Shown here in pieces: positions 26,160 through 37,295 of a DNA stretch of 64,000 nt. The position numbers and the translations under genes were made by a program. The stretch's first letter is position 1; every line of letters starts with the position of its first letter. Where the stretch lies: positions 2,305,474-2,369,473 of the forward strand of contig VXBA01002668.1 of NCBI GenBank assembly GCA_013399895.1, given 5' to 3'. The notes under the pieces were generated by a model that did not search any database, had not been told where the DNA came from, and worked only from the letters and a program-made list of their open reading frames with translations. The DNA is from Serilophus lunatus. Taxonomy: Eukaryota; Chordata; Aves; Passeriformes; Eurylaimidae.

Positions 26160-26250
26160 TTCCGATGCAAATTCAAAAGCAGTTGATTCTATTTGAAAGA
26201 TAGAGAAGGTTTTTAAAATGTTGGTATATGGCAATTTCTTGAAAAAATAG
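26160..26250 (+). pseudogene. DNAH11: Possible DNAH11 tail exon relic (tentative)
   Basis: A TTATTTGCAG acceptor is followed by a frame reading KIEKVFKMLVYGNFLKK after a TGA. This is weakly compatible with the dynein tail block VRLDGFLGQLHVVEGLLK. Position and order fit, between the relics at 23.4 and 29.3 kb. The alignment is short and damaged. Confidence 0.33.
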
Positions 26251-28013
26251 TTGAAATAATTCTTAACACTATGCTTACCAGCAGTCATGGTATGTGTCTC
26301 TGATAAAACAGAATATTTATTACTATTCTTTTATAGACACTTTTTGAATGTGTGTGTTAATTTTTAATATTTTGATGTTAATTCATGGCTGTGTCTCTGA
26401 ACTTGGAAAAATGTTTTCTGAAAGATATAAACCACTTTTAACATAAATTCAAATAAGTACCCTAGAGCACTTGGCTGGCAGGAGGACAGTCAAATTCTGT
26501 TTCTTCTCCTTGCTTTTTACCCTGCAGCTTTGTGGAGCAGGGCACCATCTTTGGGAACAGGGAGATACTAGCTAAACTCATTTTGAAGTTGGGAGGCTGG
26601 TGAGGGCAGGTCTGCCTCCTTGCAGGTGTGTGCCCCATCTCCAGGTGCAAATGCAATGGGTGCCCTGTGATGACTGTTCTGCACTATCCTGATCCATCAA
26701 AGGATTCTCCTAGCTGTGTCCATCCCATTTCTCTGTGCTTCTGGCACCTCTGTACCCAAAGGTTTGCTGTGTTTGTCCAGCTGCAGACAGAAGGTGAGCT
26801 CAGCCTCCCTACTATAAGCTCACTATAAGCTTTGTTGGCCTTCAGGAGCACGGACATGCTGCGTCACAATTTTGGCAGTGTGTTAAAGAAGAAGAGTGCT
26901 GCATGTGTGAGGATTACATATTTTGGATATGGTATTATTTCATGAAGGAAATGTTCTGAAACATTAAATTTTCTGAATATTAAAGTTGTTGAAATAATAA
27001 ATTGAACATTCAAATAATAAATAATAAATTTGAATACATAATAAAACAATAATCAATATAATGATAGATATTAATAATACTTATTAGCAAATTATTAGCA
27101 GAATATAGAGATTTACTGTTCAATTGAATGGGGTAGAAAAATATTCTTTGTGCGCACAAGCTGATTTTTCTTGCAAATATAGGGCCTAATCCAGGTAATT
27201 AAAAACTCAGAGGAATGATTATAAACCAGATCTAAACTAAGTGAAAGGCACATGTTTAGCTCATGCAGAAGCCTTGGAATGTTGCTAATGCCTTTGGACT
27301 AAAATCCTTGTACTGCTTTCAAATCCATAGCAAAGCTTGCCATGTTTTAACGACAGGACTCCCTATACTGTACTCCTAAGTTTCTTTGCTGCTGATAAAA
27401 TCCGCTACAATTCATAGTAAATTCCTGCTAATCCCTGCACAAAGCTACAAAGATGCCTCAGAAAGGAGTGGCAGCAGTGACTTACTACTTTTTACTTTCT
27501 CCTGAGGCAGCAGGATGCTCCAAAGCATCCTTGTCTGTGGGAGATGGGGTTTTAAGACATTCCTTCTCAGGTGTGTGTGTATAGTTTGCCTGATTTTGCC
27601 TTATACCTCTATGGAGGATTCCCTTCATACTCGGTATATAATTATAAATGTTGGTGAGATCCTTGAGTAACAGCTTTAAGCTAGGTAAAGCAGAACAATT
27701 ATATTTGTTCAGATGTAAACTGTGAGAGAGTTTGAACAGATCCATTTTTGAGTTGACGAGTTGTTCCTTAGTGAGTTGACTTAGGACAAAAGCAGCCTTT
27801 CTAGCACGTTTATGAATGAGGATTCTGCATTGTAAGTTTGCTGGCTTTACAGCTCTTTTGTGAGTAAAGCACAGTCAGTGAGTATTAGTTTTCAAGTTTG
27901 AGCCACTCTGTCATGCATGCAGTCTTAGTGTTGACAGCAGAAGGACAGGTGAAATGCCAAATGTCAGTCATTGTGCTGGTTTTACTGTCATCACTAAAAT
28001 ATTTATTTTCCAG

Positions 28014-28075
28014 GTTTTTGAGAAGCTTTATCAAACAACAGTTGTTGTCTTACAGCTAATTTATTTGTCAGACTC
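28014..28075 (+). pseudogene. DNAH11: Possible DNAH11 tail exon relic (tentative)
   Basis: Follows a TTTATTTTCCAG acceptor. The frame VFEKLYQTTVVVLQL resembles the segment HEEFQEMYRLLS that precedes the exon found at 29325 in related dyneins. No donor is evident. Confidence 0.33.
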
Positions 28076-29324
28076 TTCAAGGTTCATGCTGTTAAAAATA
28101 AGACATATGAATAGTGTCCATGCATTTGCAAGAAACAAGTTATACATGCTTCTGGATAGGCAGGTATGTGTTTGGTTAAAATATGAATGGAATTGCCCAA
28201 AACCCAGAGCAATGTTTTTGTTTGTGATGTGACATGGGGAGGGTCTGATCCCAAAGAGGATCAAAGGATGCTTAGCTTTCAGGGCACAAATGTGGGCTTC
28301 TCATACTTAATGTCTCAAATGGATTCTTGTTGAGTTAAATATATGTATTTTTTAAAGCGTATCACATCCAGTCCCAGAACTGAATCTAAATTTCTTTATT
28401 TGCCTTTTGGAAGGGTAATAGTTCATCTTGTCATGGATTTTGTGTACATATGTGTGGGCTTGTACAGAGATGATTAACATTTAGCATAGTTAGCAAAGTA
28501 ACAAGTATAGCCTTACATGTATATTTTACATGTTGCTGTTTGTATTAGTCATGGAACAAAGCAGAAGGTGCTGCAGCTCTCTCTTCAGAGCCAGCATGAG
28601 CTTGCATTAATATGCATCTCTATTTTCTGCTCTGGTATTATTTTTCCTAAGTCTTCATCTTGTGAACATGGTTAGTTATCCTGAGTATTAAGAAAGTGCT
28701 ATCAAAAGTGACTGTTGTTCTGTTTCCTGATAAATGTGGTAGCTATGGATTAAGATAATCTAATTAAATTAAACAATGATTCAGAGTCAAAAGGTACTGT
28801 TTACTTAGTGAGTTGACTTCAAGTATCTGAGTAGCTGAAGTTTGATGCTCATAATAGCCTGCTTAATGATAATACAGAGGTAATTTTGGCTTGTAAAAAC
28901 TTGTTGAGAAGTTCTTTATTTAAGAGGAAGGTTAACAGGATGAACCAGCATAAAAGTAAGGAGCAATATAGATGGCTCTGCCTCTTACTAAGCTGCCTAA
29001 ACAAAGGTGTCACTAGTATGCACATGTATTGATTTTGCACTGGTACACACACATATGTATCTCACACTGTTATTTTAAATTAATCTGGGTTGCTAAGCAA
29101 ATGCTTCGGTACCTAACTCAGTTTCTGTAAAAAAGAGCAAGAAACAAGTATCACTGTTAGTAGCATTGATCATTACTCATCCGTTAAAGTAGTCCTGAAA
29201 AATCTCAGCTTGTTCAGTGGCAGAGGTGAGCTCTGTGTTTAGCTCAACCGTGTGCCACCCATTAGATTTTCCTCCTATTGGAAAGATGTGCGTTTTAGAC
29301 TTTTTTTTTTTTTTAATATTACAG

Positions 29325-29441
29325 GAGTTTGAAGATGATTATACTGAATTTAAAACCAAAATCCTGGATCTTGACAGATATTTTGCCTCGGTTGTTTGTG
29401 CAGGATTTCTTGACTGTTCTAGTTTAGAATCCATGTTCAAA
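29325..29441 (+). pseudogene. DNAH11: DNAH11 relic exon, tail, still open
   Basis: ATATTACAG acceptor, 39 codons, AAA|GTGAGC donor. It reads EFEDDYTEFKTKILDLDRYF and ends CSSLESMFK, a clear match to the dynein block FENDYREFQQKVADLDRRL through LEHAFK. Both splice sites and the frame are intact, making it one of the best-preserved exons of the relic. Confidence 0.85.
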
Positions 29442-30029
29442 GTGAGCATCCATACACATGAAACTGTTCGTTTATTTTAGGAGAACAGTTTTGGGGGATT
29501 TTTTTTATGCTTAAGTTTTTTAGGAATTGAATGCCTTGGAATACTGAATTACAGCATTTCAACTGGAGATCAAACTGTGTTCTATGATTCTATGTTTGCT
29601 TTAATGATGTTCTGAATACAGGTTCTTTCCAGAAGTTAGCCCATAGCTAATCCAGATCGAAAATGTAATCCAAAGAAACAGATTTTCAGCTCCCTAAGAT
29701 GCTATATCTTGCACTTGTCTGCACAAGACGTGGAGAACCCTTGCATGACAAGTGTGTCTCAGGCTCTCCATCCAGTGCAGCATAAAGATAGCCTGGGTAG
29801 TTGAAGGATGTTTCTGAAGTAGTATGCATTATTCTTACATAGGAATAATTAAAATGTAGGATAGGAAATAACTGATTAGAAACAGTTCTTCAAAATGTGA
29901 TTTAGGAGTTGTCATATGTAGACCATGAGTAAGTGAAGTCATGTTATTAAAAAAGAGGTAAGTATGTAAATGTTCAAATTAGTGGTTGTCCTGAAAGGCA
30001 TTAGGAGAAGTCTCACATTTCAGTCACCC
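29442..30029. other. Former DNAH11 intron, no exon recognised
   Basis: No coding block is recognised. An isolated ATTCTATG-type octamer pair near 29578 may be CR1 tail debris. Confidence 0.4.
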
Positions 30030-30330
30030 TTGATGAGGTCTCTAGTGGAGTATTGTGCTCAGGTATTAGCTCTACACTTCAGGAAAGAGGGTCTGCCATT
30101 GAGGCTGAAGAGGAAAAGAGAGAACAGGCATAAATCTTCAAATACATAAAAGATTTTTGTATACAGGAAGGAAATAGTCTATTCTCTACATTCAGAACCT
30201 AATAAACTTACTTAAAGTGTGTAAGTTTCAAGTCTGGTGCAAGTTAAAAAAGTGTAGAGTAAGATGTGACTTAAGAGTTGGACTCGATCCTTGTGGGTGT
30301 ATCTTCCAACTCAAAATATTCTGATTTTAA
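30030..30330 (+). repeat. Old CR1 LINE 3' region
   Basis: The end contains GTTGGACTCGATCCTTGTGG and TCTTCCAACTCAAAATATTC, a diverged CR1 3' terminus in sense orientation. Upstream (GGAGTATTGTGCTCAGG; ACATAAAAGATTTTTGTA) resembles the preceding CR1 3' region. Confidence 0.6.
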
Positions 30331-31586
30331 AATTATAGGGATCAGTCAGGTGGTTTGGCTAAAAAGCAGCGCACCTCCTAGAAGTGTGAGACAGCTCACA
30401 AGAAGCTGACAGGTTCCCAAGGGAAAGGAAGGCATTCAGCCTTCCCAGTCTAGAAGTATGAAAAATACAAGATGATGTTGCTGTGTGAGTAGCTTAGCAA
30501 ACACCAGCTGCAGGATGTCTGCTAGGAAAACAATTGCTTAGAATAGACTGCGAAAACAAGTAGTATGGTAAATATAACCTGTACACACTGTGTAAGAATT
30601 ACATAGATACTCAATGAACTCAATTCAGTGTGTCACCATGCACCTGGGTCCATGCATCTCATCCGTCGCTGTCAAGAAAGTATCTAGACTGTGGGGTATA
30701 TGCCTGGATCTGAAAAGCCTAGTTCCATACTTCCTAGGATCTGAGCTAATCTGTCACTCTTTAGCATTCTAGAATTCATCTGTTGTGCACAATTTAAGAC
30801 TGTATTTGGAAATACATTGTCTGTTGACCTGACAACGTACCAACAGTATAGCTTGGTACAGTTCAAGTTCGGAAACATTGGATGAGATCTAAAGTTGAGA
30901 GTATTACAGAAAGAGTACTCTAATGCTTACTTTGCTGTTTGGGCTTTTTTTTCTTTTTATTTTCTTTTCAAGCTTTTAACCATCTTGAAAGCGTTCTAAA
31001 ATAACTGTTCATCATGAGATATTTAGCCCAAATTGAAATATTTCATTGAAAATGTTTGATGAAGAAGGAGATAACTGCAGATGTATGTGTGATGAACATA
31101 TTAAAAAAGTATTGAACAGTGCAAAAATGAAAGATTATTTTCTTATCCGTTCATAATGGCTTCATTTCTATTCTAATAAGCAAGTGGTAGGGGGAAGAAT
31201 TAAATAGTTGACAAAAATAGGCCAGTTGCTTTGGGAAATCTTAAATGGTCTAAAGAACTGAAGGAATGAATTTTGGTCCTACTTCTTATGGGAGTACATA
31301 AACAGTATTACTGTTCTATAGGGAGACCTTCAAAGATACTTATGGGGGACCTAGACATCAGAGTTTTTTGAAAATTGTGCCCTGTCCCTTCTTTTTGTCT
31401 CGATCCTTTAGCAAACATGCTTTTAGGTGGGAGCACAAATGATGGAAGCTCCTGTGACAGCTTTAGACACGTAGGAATTAAATTATCAGATAATAACAGT
31501 TCCCACTGCTGAAAACTGACGTAGCTAAAACAACATGTAAGAGGGGCATGGCCTCCTTTTCCCCCCAAGCTTTAATGGTGTCGAGT
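30331..31586. other. Former DNAH11 intron, nothing recognised
   Basis: The tail exons expected between the 29.3 and 33.8 kb relics (the block following LEHAFK) were not found here. They are either deleted or decayed past recognition. Confidence 0.4.
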
Positions 31587-32988
31587 TGTGGTGGTTTAAA
31601 CCACCTTTTATCGTTCAGGGGCAGGTTCAATAAAGGTGATGGAAAACTGAACAGAATTTGCAGCAGGTGAACAGTTTATTACAGGGGTTTAAATTAGGGA
31701 AGGAGGCATAACCCAAAATGGACCCCAAAATTACACAGAGAAACACACAGGAGAAAAAAAACAAAAGAAAAAAAAAAAGGAACTGTTCCCTCCGCTAGAT
31801 GGCTAGCTGAAGAAAACAGGAGGGAAGGGTAGGAAAAGCCGTCTCTCTCTCCCTCCCCCCTCTGCTGGTTTCACTCCCCAGCCCTTCCAGGTCCTCTGAA
31901 AAACACAAAAAGTAGTGAAAACAACTCCCTCCCACCACCTCCCCGAAGGGTTACTTACTTTCAAGCTGGGAGTTGCTCCTGTGCTGAGAGAAATGGGTGG
32001 AATCCTGCCGTGAGGCCTGCGGGCGCTGAGGACTGGAGCTGTGTGCTTCCCCTCGGACCAGCCGAAGAAGAACCAGGAAGGGCTGTTGCCCTCAGCTTTT
32101 AAGCCTTCTCATTCCCGCGTGGATCTCGTTGCCCTCTTCCGGGCCATACCGTCTCTTCATTGGTCCAGCGGGGCCGGGCCCCGCCTTGGTTCCGGTGTTT
32201 TCCCACCGAAGATCCATGTGTTCAGGTCCTGAAGCGCCATCTTTGTTTTCATGGCTGCGGCACTGTGGGGAACGCCCCAGCTCCACTGCTGCCCCTATTG
32301 CTAGTACGGTGCCAGCGTTGGCCCCCTGTCGCTGTCCAAAAGCAGTGGCTGCGCTCAGGTTCCCGGCTGGGGCTGGCCCGGGGCTGCCACGCCGGCACTC
32401 GCAGCATCTCTTTGTCTGCAACCCGACAGCTGCTGGGACCACACCCATTGTGCCGGCCTGCCGCCGCTCCGGGTCACCCCCCCCGCAGCCGTGCCCTCAG
32501 GCCACCGCCCGCGCCACCTGAGCTGGGACTGAGGGACCCCCTCGCGCAGCCCGAGACAACCCCGGGCTGTGTGCTGCTGGCCCATGCTCCCGGGGGGAAA
32601 TGAGAAGCGGCGCGGGGAAGGGGAAGCAGGTGGGAACAGGGCTGTCCCAGCTCTGGGACCGAGGGACCCCGTGTGGCACGAGACGGCCCCGGGGCCACAC
32701 GTGCCGGCGGCTGGTGATCAGCCCCCCCGCAGCTGCCACCCCATCCCATCCTCTCTCCGTCCCCACCTCAGCTCAGCCCGGGGATGGGGAGCCATCGCCC
32801 TGTCTGGGAGAGGGCTGCCCCGATCTCACCTTCCCCCCCCCCCGTCCCGGCTTTTGAGGAAAACTGAGTTTTACGAATGGGTAAATGGATTTCTTACACT
32901 CTTTTTCCCCCCAAAAGTCCAAGGAACTCCCCCAAGCCCCCTTTGACCATCCCCCCGCAATCCCAGCCCCTCGCCCCAAATCACTACA
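31587..32988 (-). mobile_element. Solo LTR (endogenous retrovirus), about 1.4 kb, - strand
   Basis: In sense orientation the element starts TGTAGTGATTTGGGG and ends CCACCACA. The flanks are CGAGT (31582-31586) and TGAGT (32989-32993), a 5-bp target duplication with one mismatch. It has a GC-rich body, a conserved TATA-like GGCTTAAAAGCTGAG (reverse complement near 32093-32106) and a poly(A) signal AATAAA (reverse complement at 31675-31680). The outer end on this strand carries the perfect palindrome GGTGGTTTAAACCACC. The 5-bp duplication suggests an ERVL- or gamma-like integrase. No internal retroviral genes remain. The many overlapping frames here are GC artefacts. Confidence 0.88.
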
Positions 32989-33494
32989 TGAGTGTTCTCA
33001 CTTCTTGCCTTATGCATCTTTTCCTCTCTTATTACACTTAGTAAAGCTAAAGATAGCTTAAAAATGGACAGCATACACAGAACTTCATCTAAAAAAAATG
33101 GAAAATATGGGCAACCAAAACTTTTCACTGGAATTTGTTCATGAATTGCTACAGTTAAAGAAAAAAACCTCTCAGAAAAAAAAAAAACTCTTAGAAAGTC
33201 CAGAAGCAACCTTTAATTTGCAGAATTATTTGGAGAAGTTGAAAACCTTTGACCAATATGAAGACTCACTGTGAATGGAAAGTTCAGGTGACTGAAATTT
33301 GTTGGTTTAATTTAGACCAAGCTCTAATTAAGCATAATTCTCAAAATAGCCTCCTGACTGTGAATTTTGGTCCTAAGGGATGTACTCATAATTGTAACTA
33401 AATCTATAACTGATATTTGTCTTTGACTTCATATTGAAAAAATGACAGTAATCTTCTAGGGTATGAATAAATCTTAATAAATCTTAGGTGTTTT

Positions 33495-33762
33495 CATTCA
33501 GGTTAGAAAAGAGCTCATTCGAGATCATTAAATCCAACCATTAACTCAGCACTGCCAAGTTCCTGGCTAAGCCTGTCTCCGAGTGCCACATCTACATGCA
33601 TTTTAAATACCTCGAGGTGTGGTGACTCTACCACTTCCCTGGGAAGCCTGTTTCAGTGCTTGGCAACCCTTTCAGTGAAGAATTTTTTCCTAATGCCCTA
33701 TCTAAACGTCCCATAGCACAACTTGAGGCCATTTCTTCTTGTTCCATTGCTTGTTACTTGGG
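33495..33762 (-). repeat. CR1 LINE, antisense, abutting a DNAH11 relic exon
   Basis: Reverse complement of a CR1 3' region: TTCAGGTTAGAAAAGAGC, ACCATTAACTCAGCACTGCC, CACTTCCCTGGGAAGCCTG, CACAACTTGAGGCCATTTC, GCTTGTTACTTGGG. The 5'-truncated end of the element stops at 33762. Dynein homology begins at the next base. Confidence 0.9.
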
Positions 33763-34097
33763 ATAGAATATCCTCTCATTGAAGAACAGCTGACTACTAT
33801 TGAAGACCAGGTAAAAGAAGCAGACAAAATATGCATGTGGCAGGCAGGCAACAACCTTCATTGGGACTTCATTAAGGAAATTAAAACATCAGTGTGTGAT
33901 TTAGAGCAGAGAGAGTTCAGCAATCAACAGCCAGTATTAGATCAATCCAGGGAATTATGAATTCTTGAATGGACCATGTCATCTTTTTCAGGCAAGGTAA
34001 GAAAGAAGCTGTATTATTACTTGGATGACAAAGGAGAAAGTTTTGCTAAAATTTACAAAATGCTGAAAGGTGGCTACCGGATCCATCATTTGTTGAG
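33763..34097 (+). pseudogene. DNAH11: DNAH11 relic exon, tail, 5' part replaced by CR1, nonsense mutation
   Basis: Reads IEYPLIEEQLTTIEDQVKEA, then KEIKTSVCDLEQRE, and after a stop KKLYYYLDDKGESFAKIY to RIHHLL and the donor GAG|GTAATG. It matches dynein VEFPLIETELADID through NIHRLV with no length change. TGA at 33958-33960 falls exactly where relatives have a glycine (GGA to TGA is one step). The normal acceptor and first codons are missing because CR1 sequence ends directly at 33762. Confidence 0.88.
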
Positions 34098-35200
34098 GTA
34101 ATGGTTAAGTGACCTGCATTTTAATGTATTGATATGGGTGTTAAATATTTGACTATTGGTACTTCACACTTCAATCTTTTGTGCACAAACTGTGTAAAAG
34201 TTCTTCAAGACTGATGTTTGACAACAAACAGGGAAAAGAGGGAATTTTGGGCAGCATTTGAAAAGAACACTAGGGTTTTCAAAAGTTTGTAGACTGGGAA
34301 TGCAAGCTATAGTCATGACAGTGCTCATGTCTTGTTTCTGTAATTCTGAGCTATGTTACTGAAGTAATTTCTGCGGTCAGAGAAACCATACAGAATACTT
34401 CCTTGCACTCAAGATATGAAATAATTCTGATTTGAAATGTGAATATTTCGTCCTTATATGTGTAATTAAAAACATACAACAGATCTTTAAATTCTTCAGT
34501 TTACTTATGAATGTTAAATCAAATTACACTCTCCTTAAATATGAACTGGTGCATTACATGACTACAGTGACTGAGTGAGTAAGACATGGATGAAAAACAG
34601 GGCTCTCTTTTTGTCTCTTTGCCCCATTTTCGCTGATTTTTTGAAGGGTTTGCTTCTTTGTCTACTGCAACAAATTTTTGTAACATTAAACTTAGTGTTG
34701 CTATCTGGGGTACACTTTAGTTCAGTTTCAGACCTAGTTTTATTTGTGTTGCTGTCTTTATTTACACTATTGATATTTCTATAAAAAGATAAAAATAAAG
34801 CTCTCTTTTTGATGTTTAGTTAATTGTAACAAGTACTGATAATGCAATGCAGAATGAACAGGCAGACGTATTCTTAAAAAAATGTGAATATTCCATCAAA
34901 GTTACTCCATTGGCTGATAGTTTTCTGCCTACCTGTAGTCTTTTCAATGCAGGGATACCTTAATCCTTGCACTGAGTTTAGCAACTGCAAGAGTTTCAGG
35001 AGTCTTCTATGCTGACCAAAGTATGGTCCAGGACTACACTTGATACAAGAAATATTAGAAAGTGTTGTTTTGCAATATACATCAATGATATAAAATGATA
35101 AAGAAACAAGAAGGTGTATTAAATGACAATACACATTAAACCAACAATATATTAAAATATTAAATACTTTTAAATTGTTTTTCTTTGTTTGCTTATTTAG
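34098..35200. other. Former DNAH11 intron
   Basis: AT-rich sequence between two consecutive dynein exon relics. It ends in a pyrimidine-rich TTTGCTTATTTAG acceptor. No further feature is seen. Confidence 0.5.
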
Positions 35201-35527
35201 GGAAGTCTTAAGAGCTTCAAAACAGATTCCTCCTCAGCTTTGTGGAAGTTTTATGTAGAGTGTTGTGATGATGTTTTGATCAATGAGTTTTATAACACTA
35301 TAATGCATTCATATTTTTTGAAGAACACAGAAGAACGTTTGAAGACAGCTCCACCTTTTTAAGCACACATGACCCTTAATGGCCCGTATATTCAATTTAA
35401 ACCTTATCTAGATAAAAAGGCTGGTGATGTCTGTTATGACCTAGCAGATGAACTCCTGGATGGTGTTTTCCAAATGCCTGCCCAGGTGAAAAGTGTTGCA
35501 GCACACCTAACACCAGAACATCACCAG
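35201..35527 (+). pseudogene. DNAH11: DNAH11 relic exon, tail, frameshift and TAA
   Basis: Acceptor TTATTTAG and donor CACCAG|GTAGAG are both intact. The main frame reads KTDSSSALWKFYVECCDD, INEFYNTIMHSYFLKNTEER, and after a stop AHMTLNGPYIQFKPYLDKKA to LTPEHHQ. TAA at 35360-35362 replaces the conserved glutamate of PLFEAQL (GAA to TAA). The entering phase from the previous exon reads REVLRAS, so about one base is missing near 35215-35220. Confidence 0.88.
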
Positions 35528-36147
35528 GTAGAGCTTTTCCTCTTGTGTTTGGAAATAATGAATCCAATTAATTATAAACTGCAAGAAGTTCATCTTTAGT
35601 TGCAAATTCATTTAATAGCATCGGTTTTCAAATCCTGAGCCTTGTCTGTTCTCTCAGTTATGCAATTTATAGAGGCATAATCCCCTTAATTTCTGAAGGC
35701 TTACTCATGCTTTTAACCCCTTCTGCATCTTTGAGAATGAAGTTGTGCATTTTATTTGAAATTAGCTGAATATTTATCACTCAGTTCCTGTGCTGCAAGC
35801 TTGCACCTTAGGTGCCATGCTGAAGTGTCTAAATCTGGACACAGTAGAATCTTAATCTCTTAGTCAAATAAAGGGTCGTCCATTAAACTGGTAGTCAGAA
35901 TTATACGTAGTCCATGAAAAGTTCAGGTTTGAATAACTTGCAAAGGATATGTATTCAGTTTAACATTATGTTCATATAATGCAGTGGAAACCTGAAATAG
36001 GAACAAATGAGTGAATGACAGTTTTTGTTGTTAACAGACCTCTGGAGAAAAGGGGTGAAATTCCAGTCTTTCATCTGCGTAGAAATTTAACCAATTGGTA
36101 TTACTCTGTCACTGAAATAACAAAAGTTCTGGTTCGATGACTAAAAT
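35528..36147. other. Former DNAH11 intron
   Basis: No additional coding block, repeat or signal is recognised between the flanking exon relics. Confidence 0.45.
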
Positions 36148-36392
36148 GATGCAGACAACGTGTTTGATGTGTCTGAAATCAGAGAGGGAATAATGGATGG
36201 AGTGGCAAATGTTACCAACAAAGCCCTGGAGTACAGAAAATCTCTTGGTGGCTCTTGGTTGGCTGGCTGGAGAACCTGTCTGAATTTATGAAGCAGTTCC
36301 TTCTCTGTGGTCATGGCTTAGCATCCACAAAGTTGCATTTATTGACAAAGTCTCTCAACGGCCTTCCACTCTCAAAGTATTTTAAAGAGCAA
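36148..36392 (+). pseudogene. DNAH11: DNAH11 relic exon, tail, frameshift and dead donor
   Basis: The first frame reads DADNVFDVSEIREGIMDGVA and KALEYRKSL. A second frame continues WLENLSEFMKQFLLCGHGLA and ends KYFKEQ, matching dynein EFMRQFLLYGHVL and FKEQ. The frame change lies between 36240 and 36262 (net -1 or +2). At the expected boundary after FKEQ the sequence is CAA|GAAAGA where GTAAGA would be a normal donor, so the splice site appears lost by T to A. Confidence 0.82.
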
Positions 36393-36483
36393 GAAAGAAA
36401 GCAACTAATCTTAGGAATTGGCTATTTCGTGAGGGGAGGGGGCTGGAGGTGGAGGAGTATATGTATTTATTTCTCTTCTCTAG

Positions 36484-36651
36484 ATTAACATCTGTGAAAA
36501 CCTTTATATTCCAATAAGCAATTCCAAGAACTCAAAACTTTTTGAAAGTTGGTTTAAAGTGGATACAAAGACTTTCAAAACAAGCTTGCTAAACAGTATT
36601 AAGAAATGGAGCTGGATGGTTAAGGAGTGTATCTGGACATTCATAAGTTAG
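36484..36651 (+). pseudogene. DNAH11: DNAH11 relic exon, tail, in-frame TAG as last codon
   Basis: CTTCTCTAG acceptor, 56 codons, then donor GTAAAA. Reads INICENLYIPISNSKNSKLF, ESWFKVDTKTFKTSLLNSIK, KWSWMVKECI, matching dynein FDGWMRVDARPFKAALLNTI and KKWSWMFKQHL. The last codon before the donor is TAG (36649-36651). Relatives have one more residue here, so a small deletion may be involved. Confidence 0.85.
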
Positions 36652-37083
36652 GTAAAATGAAGTGTGTGTGTACGTGCATCTCCACATGCACTAAAAGACT
36701 AACTATAAGATTCATGACTTTTTACATGTAATACCTTAACGAGCTGGGTTTGCAGCTTTTTAAATTTTATTTTCTTATTGGGGTTTTTCAGTCTTTTGGT
36801 TTTTTGGTTTTGGGGGGTTTTGTTTGATTTTTGTTGTTTTGGGTTTTTTCATGCTTTCCAGAAATTTTCCAGATATTGTATTGTGCATGCACATCCTGTA
36901 GGATTAATTCCCCTGAATATCAGGTCCAAATAGTCTTAAAATGATTTAGTATTGGTTTTATTTTATAAATAACTATATTTATTGTGTAAAACAATGTAAG
37001 CTGTATCAGTAGGGCTTACTACATTTTTACTTGCTATAGTAAGGAAAGTTTTCTCTGTCATCATATCTGTGTCTTTTTGATGT
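36652..37083. other. Former DNAH11 intron with G/T-rich tract
   Basis: Includes a G/T-only run at about 36775-36850 (repeats of TTTTGG and GGGTTTT). No exon is seen. Confidence 0.5.
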
Positions 37084-37295
37084 TTAACTGAATTAGAAGA
37101 ATGAGTAAAAGTGGCAGGGGCTGGAGTCCAAAGAGAGTTGACCAAGAGAGATTATTGTGTGCTGGTAGCAATCATGAAGGAGAGAAGGAGAGGCAGACAA
37201 CTGCTGATGAGTTCTTTGAAACTTTGAAAGAGATAGTTGCACTGTTAGAAAACTATAGACAGAAGATGTCAGGTGGCATTTTCGCCCAGTTGAAA
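37084..37295 (+). pseudogene. DNAH11: DNAH11 relic exon, stem, nonsense and deletion frameshift
   Basis: Reads LTELEE, stop (TGA 37102-37104), VKVAGAGVQRELTKRDY and LVAIM, aligning without gaps to dynein LADLEGFIKEADAGLQKQV. After a frame-shifting deletion near 37172-37190 it continues KERQTTADEFFETLKEIVAL to GGIFAQLK, matching VKERQAATDQMFEPLKQTI. A donor GTACTG follows at 37296. Confidence 0.87.

Noticed and set aside
29578..29595. ATTCTATG octamer-like sequence as a CR1 tail
   Set aside because: Only two octamer-like units, without adjoining CR1 3' UTR homology strong enough to call.
32092..32979. Overlapping frames of 70-147 codons
   Set aside because: They lie inside the GC-rich core of a solo LTR and match no retroviral protein.
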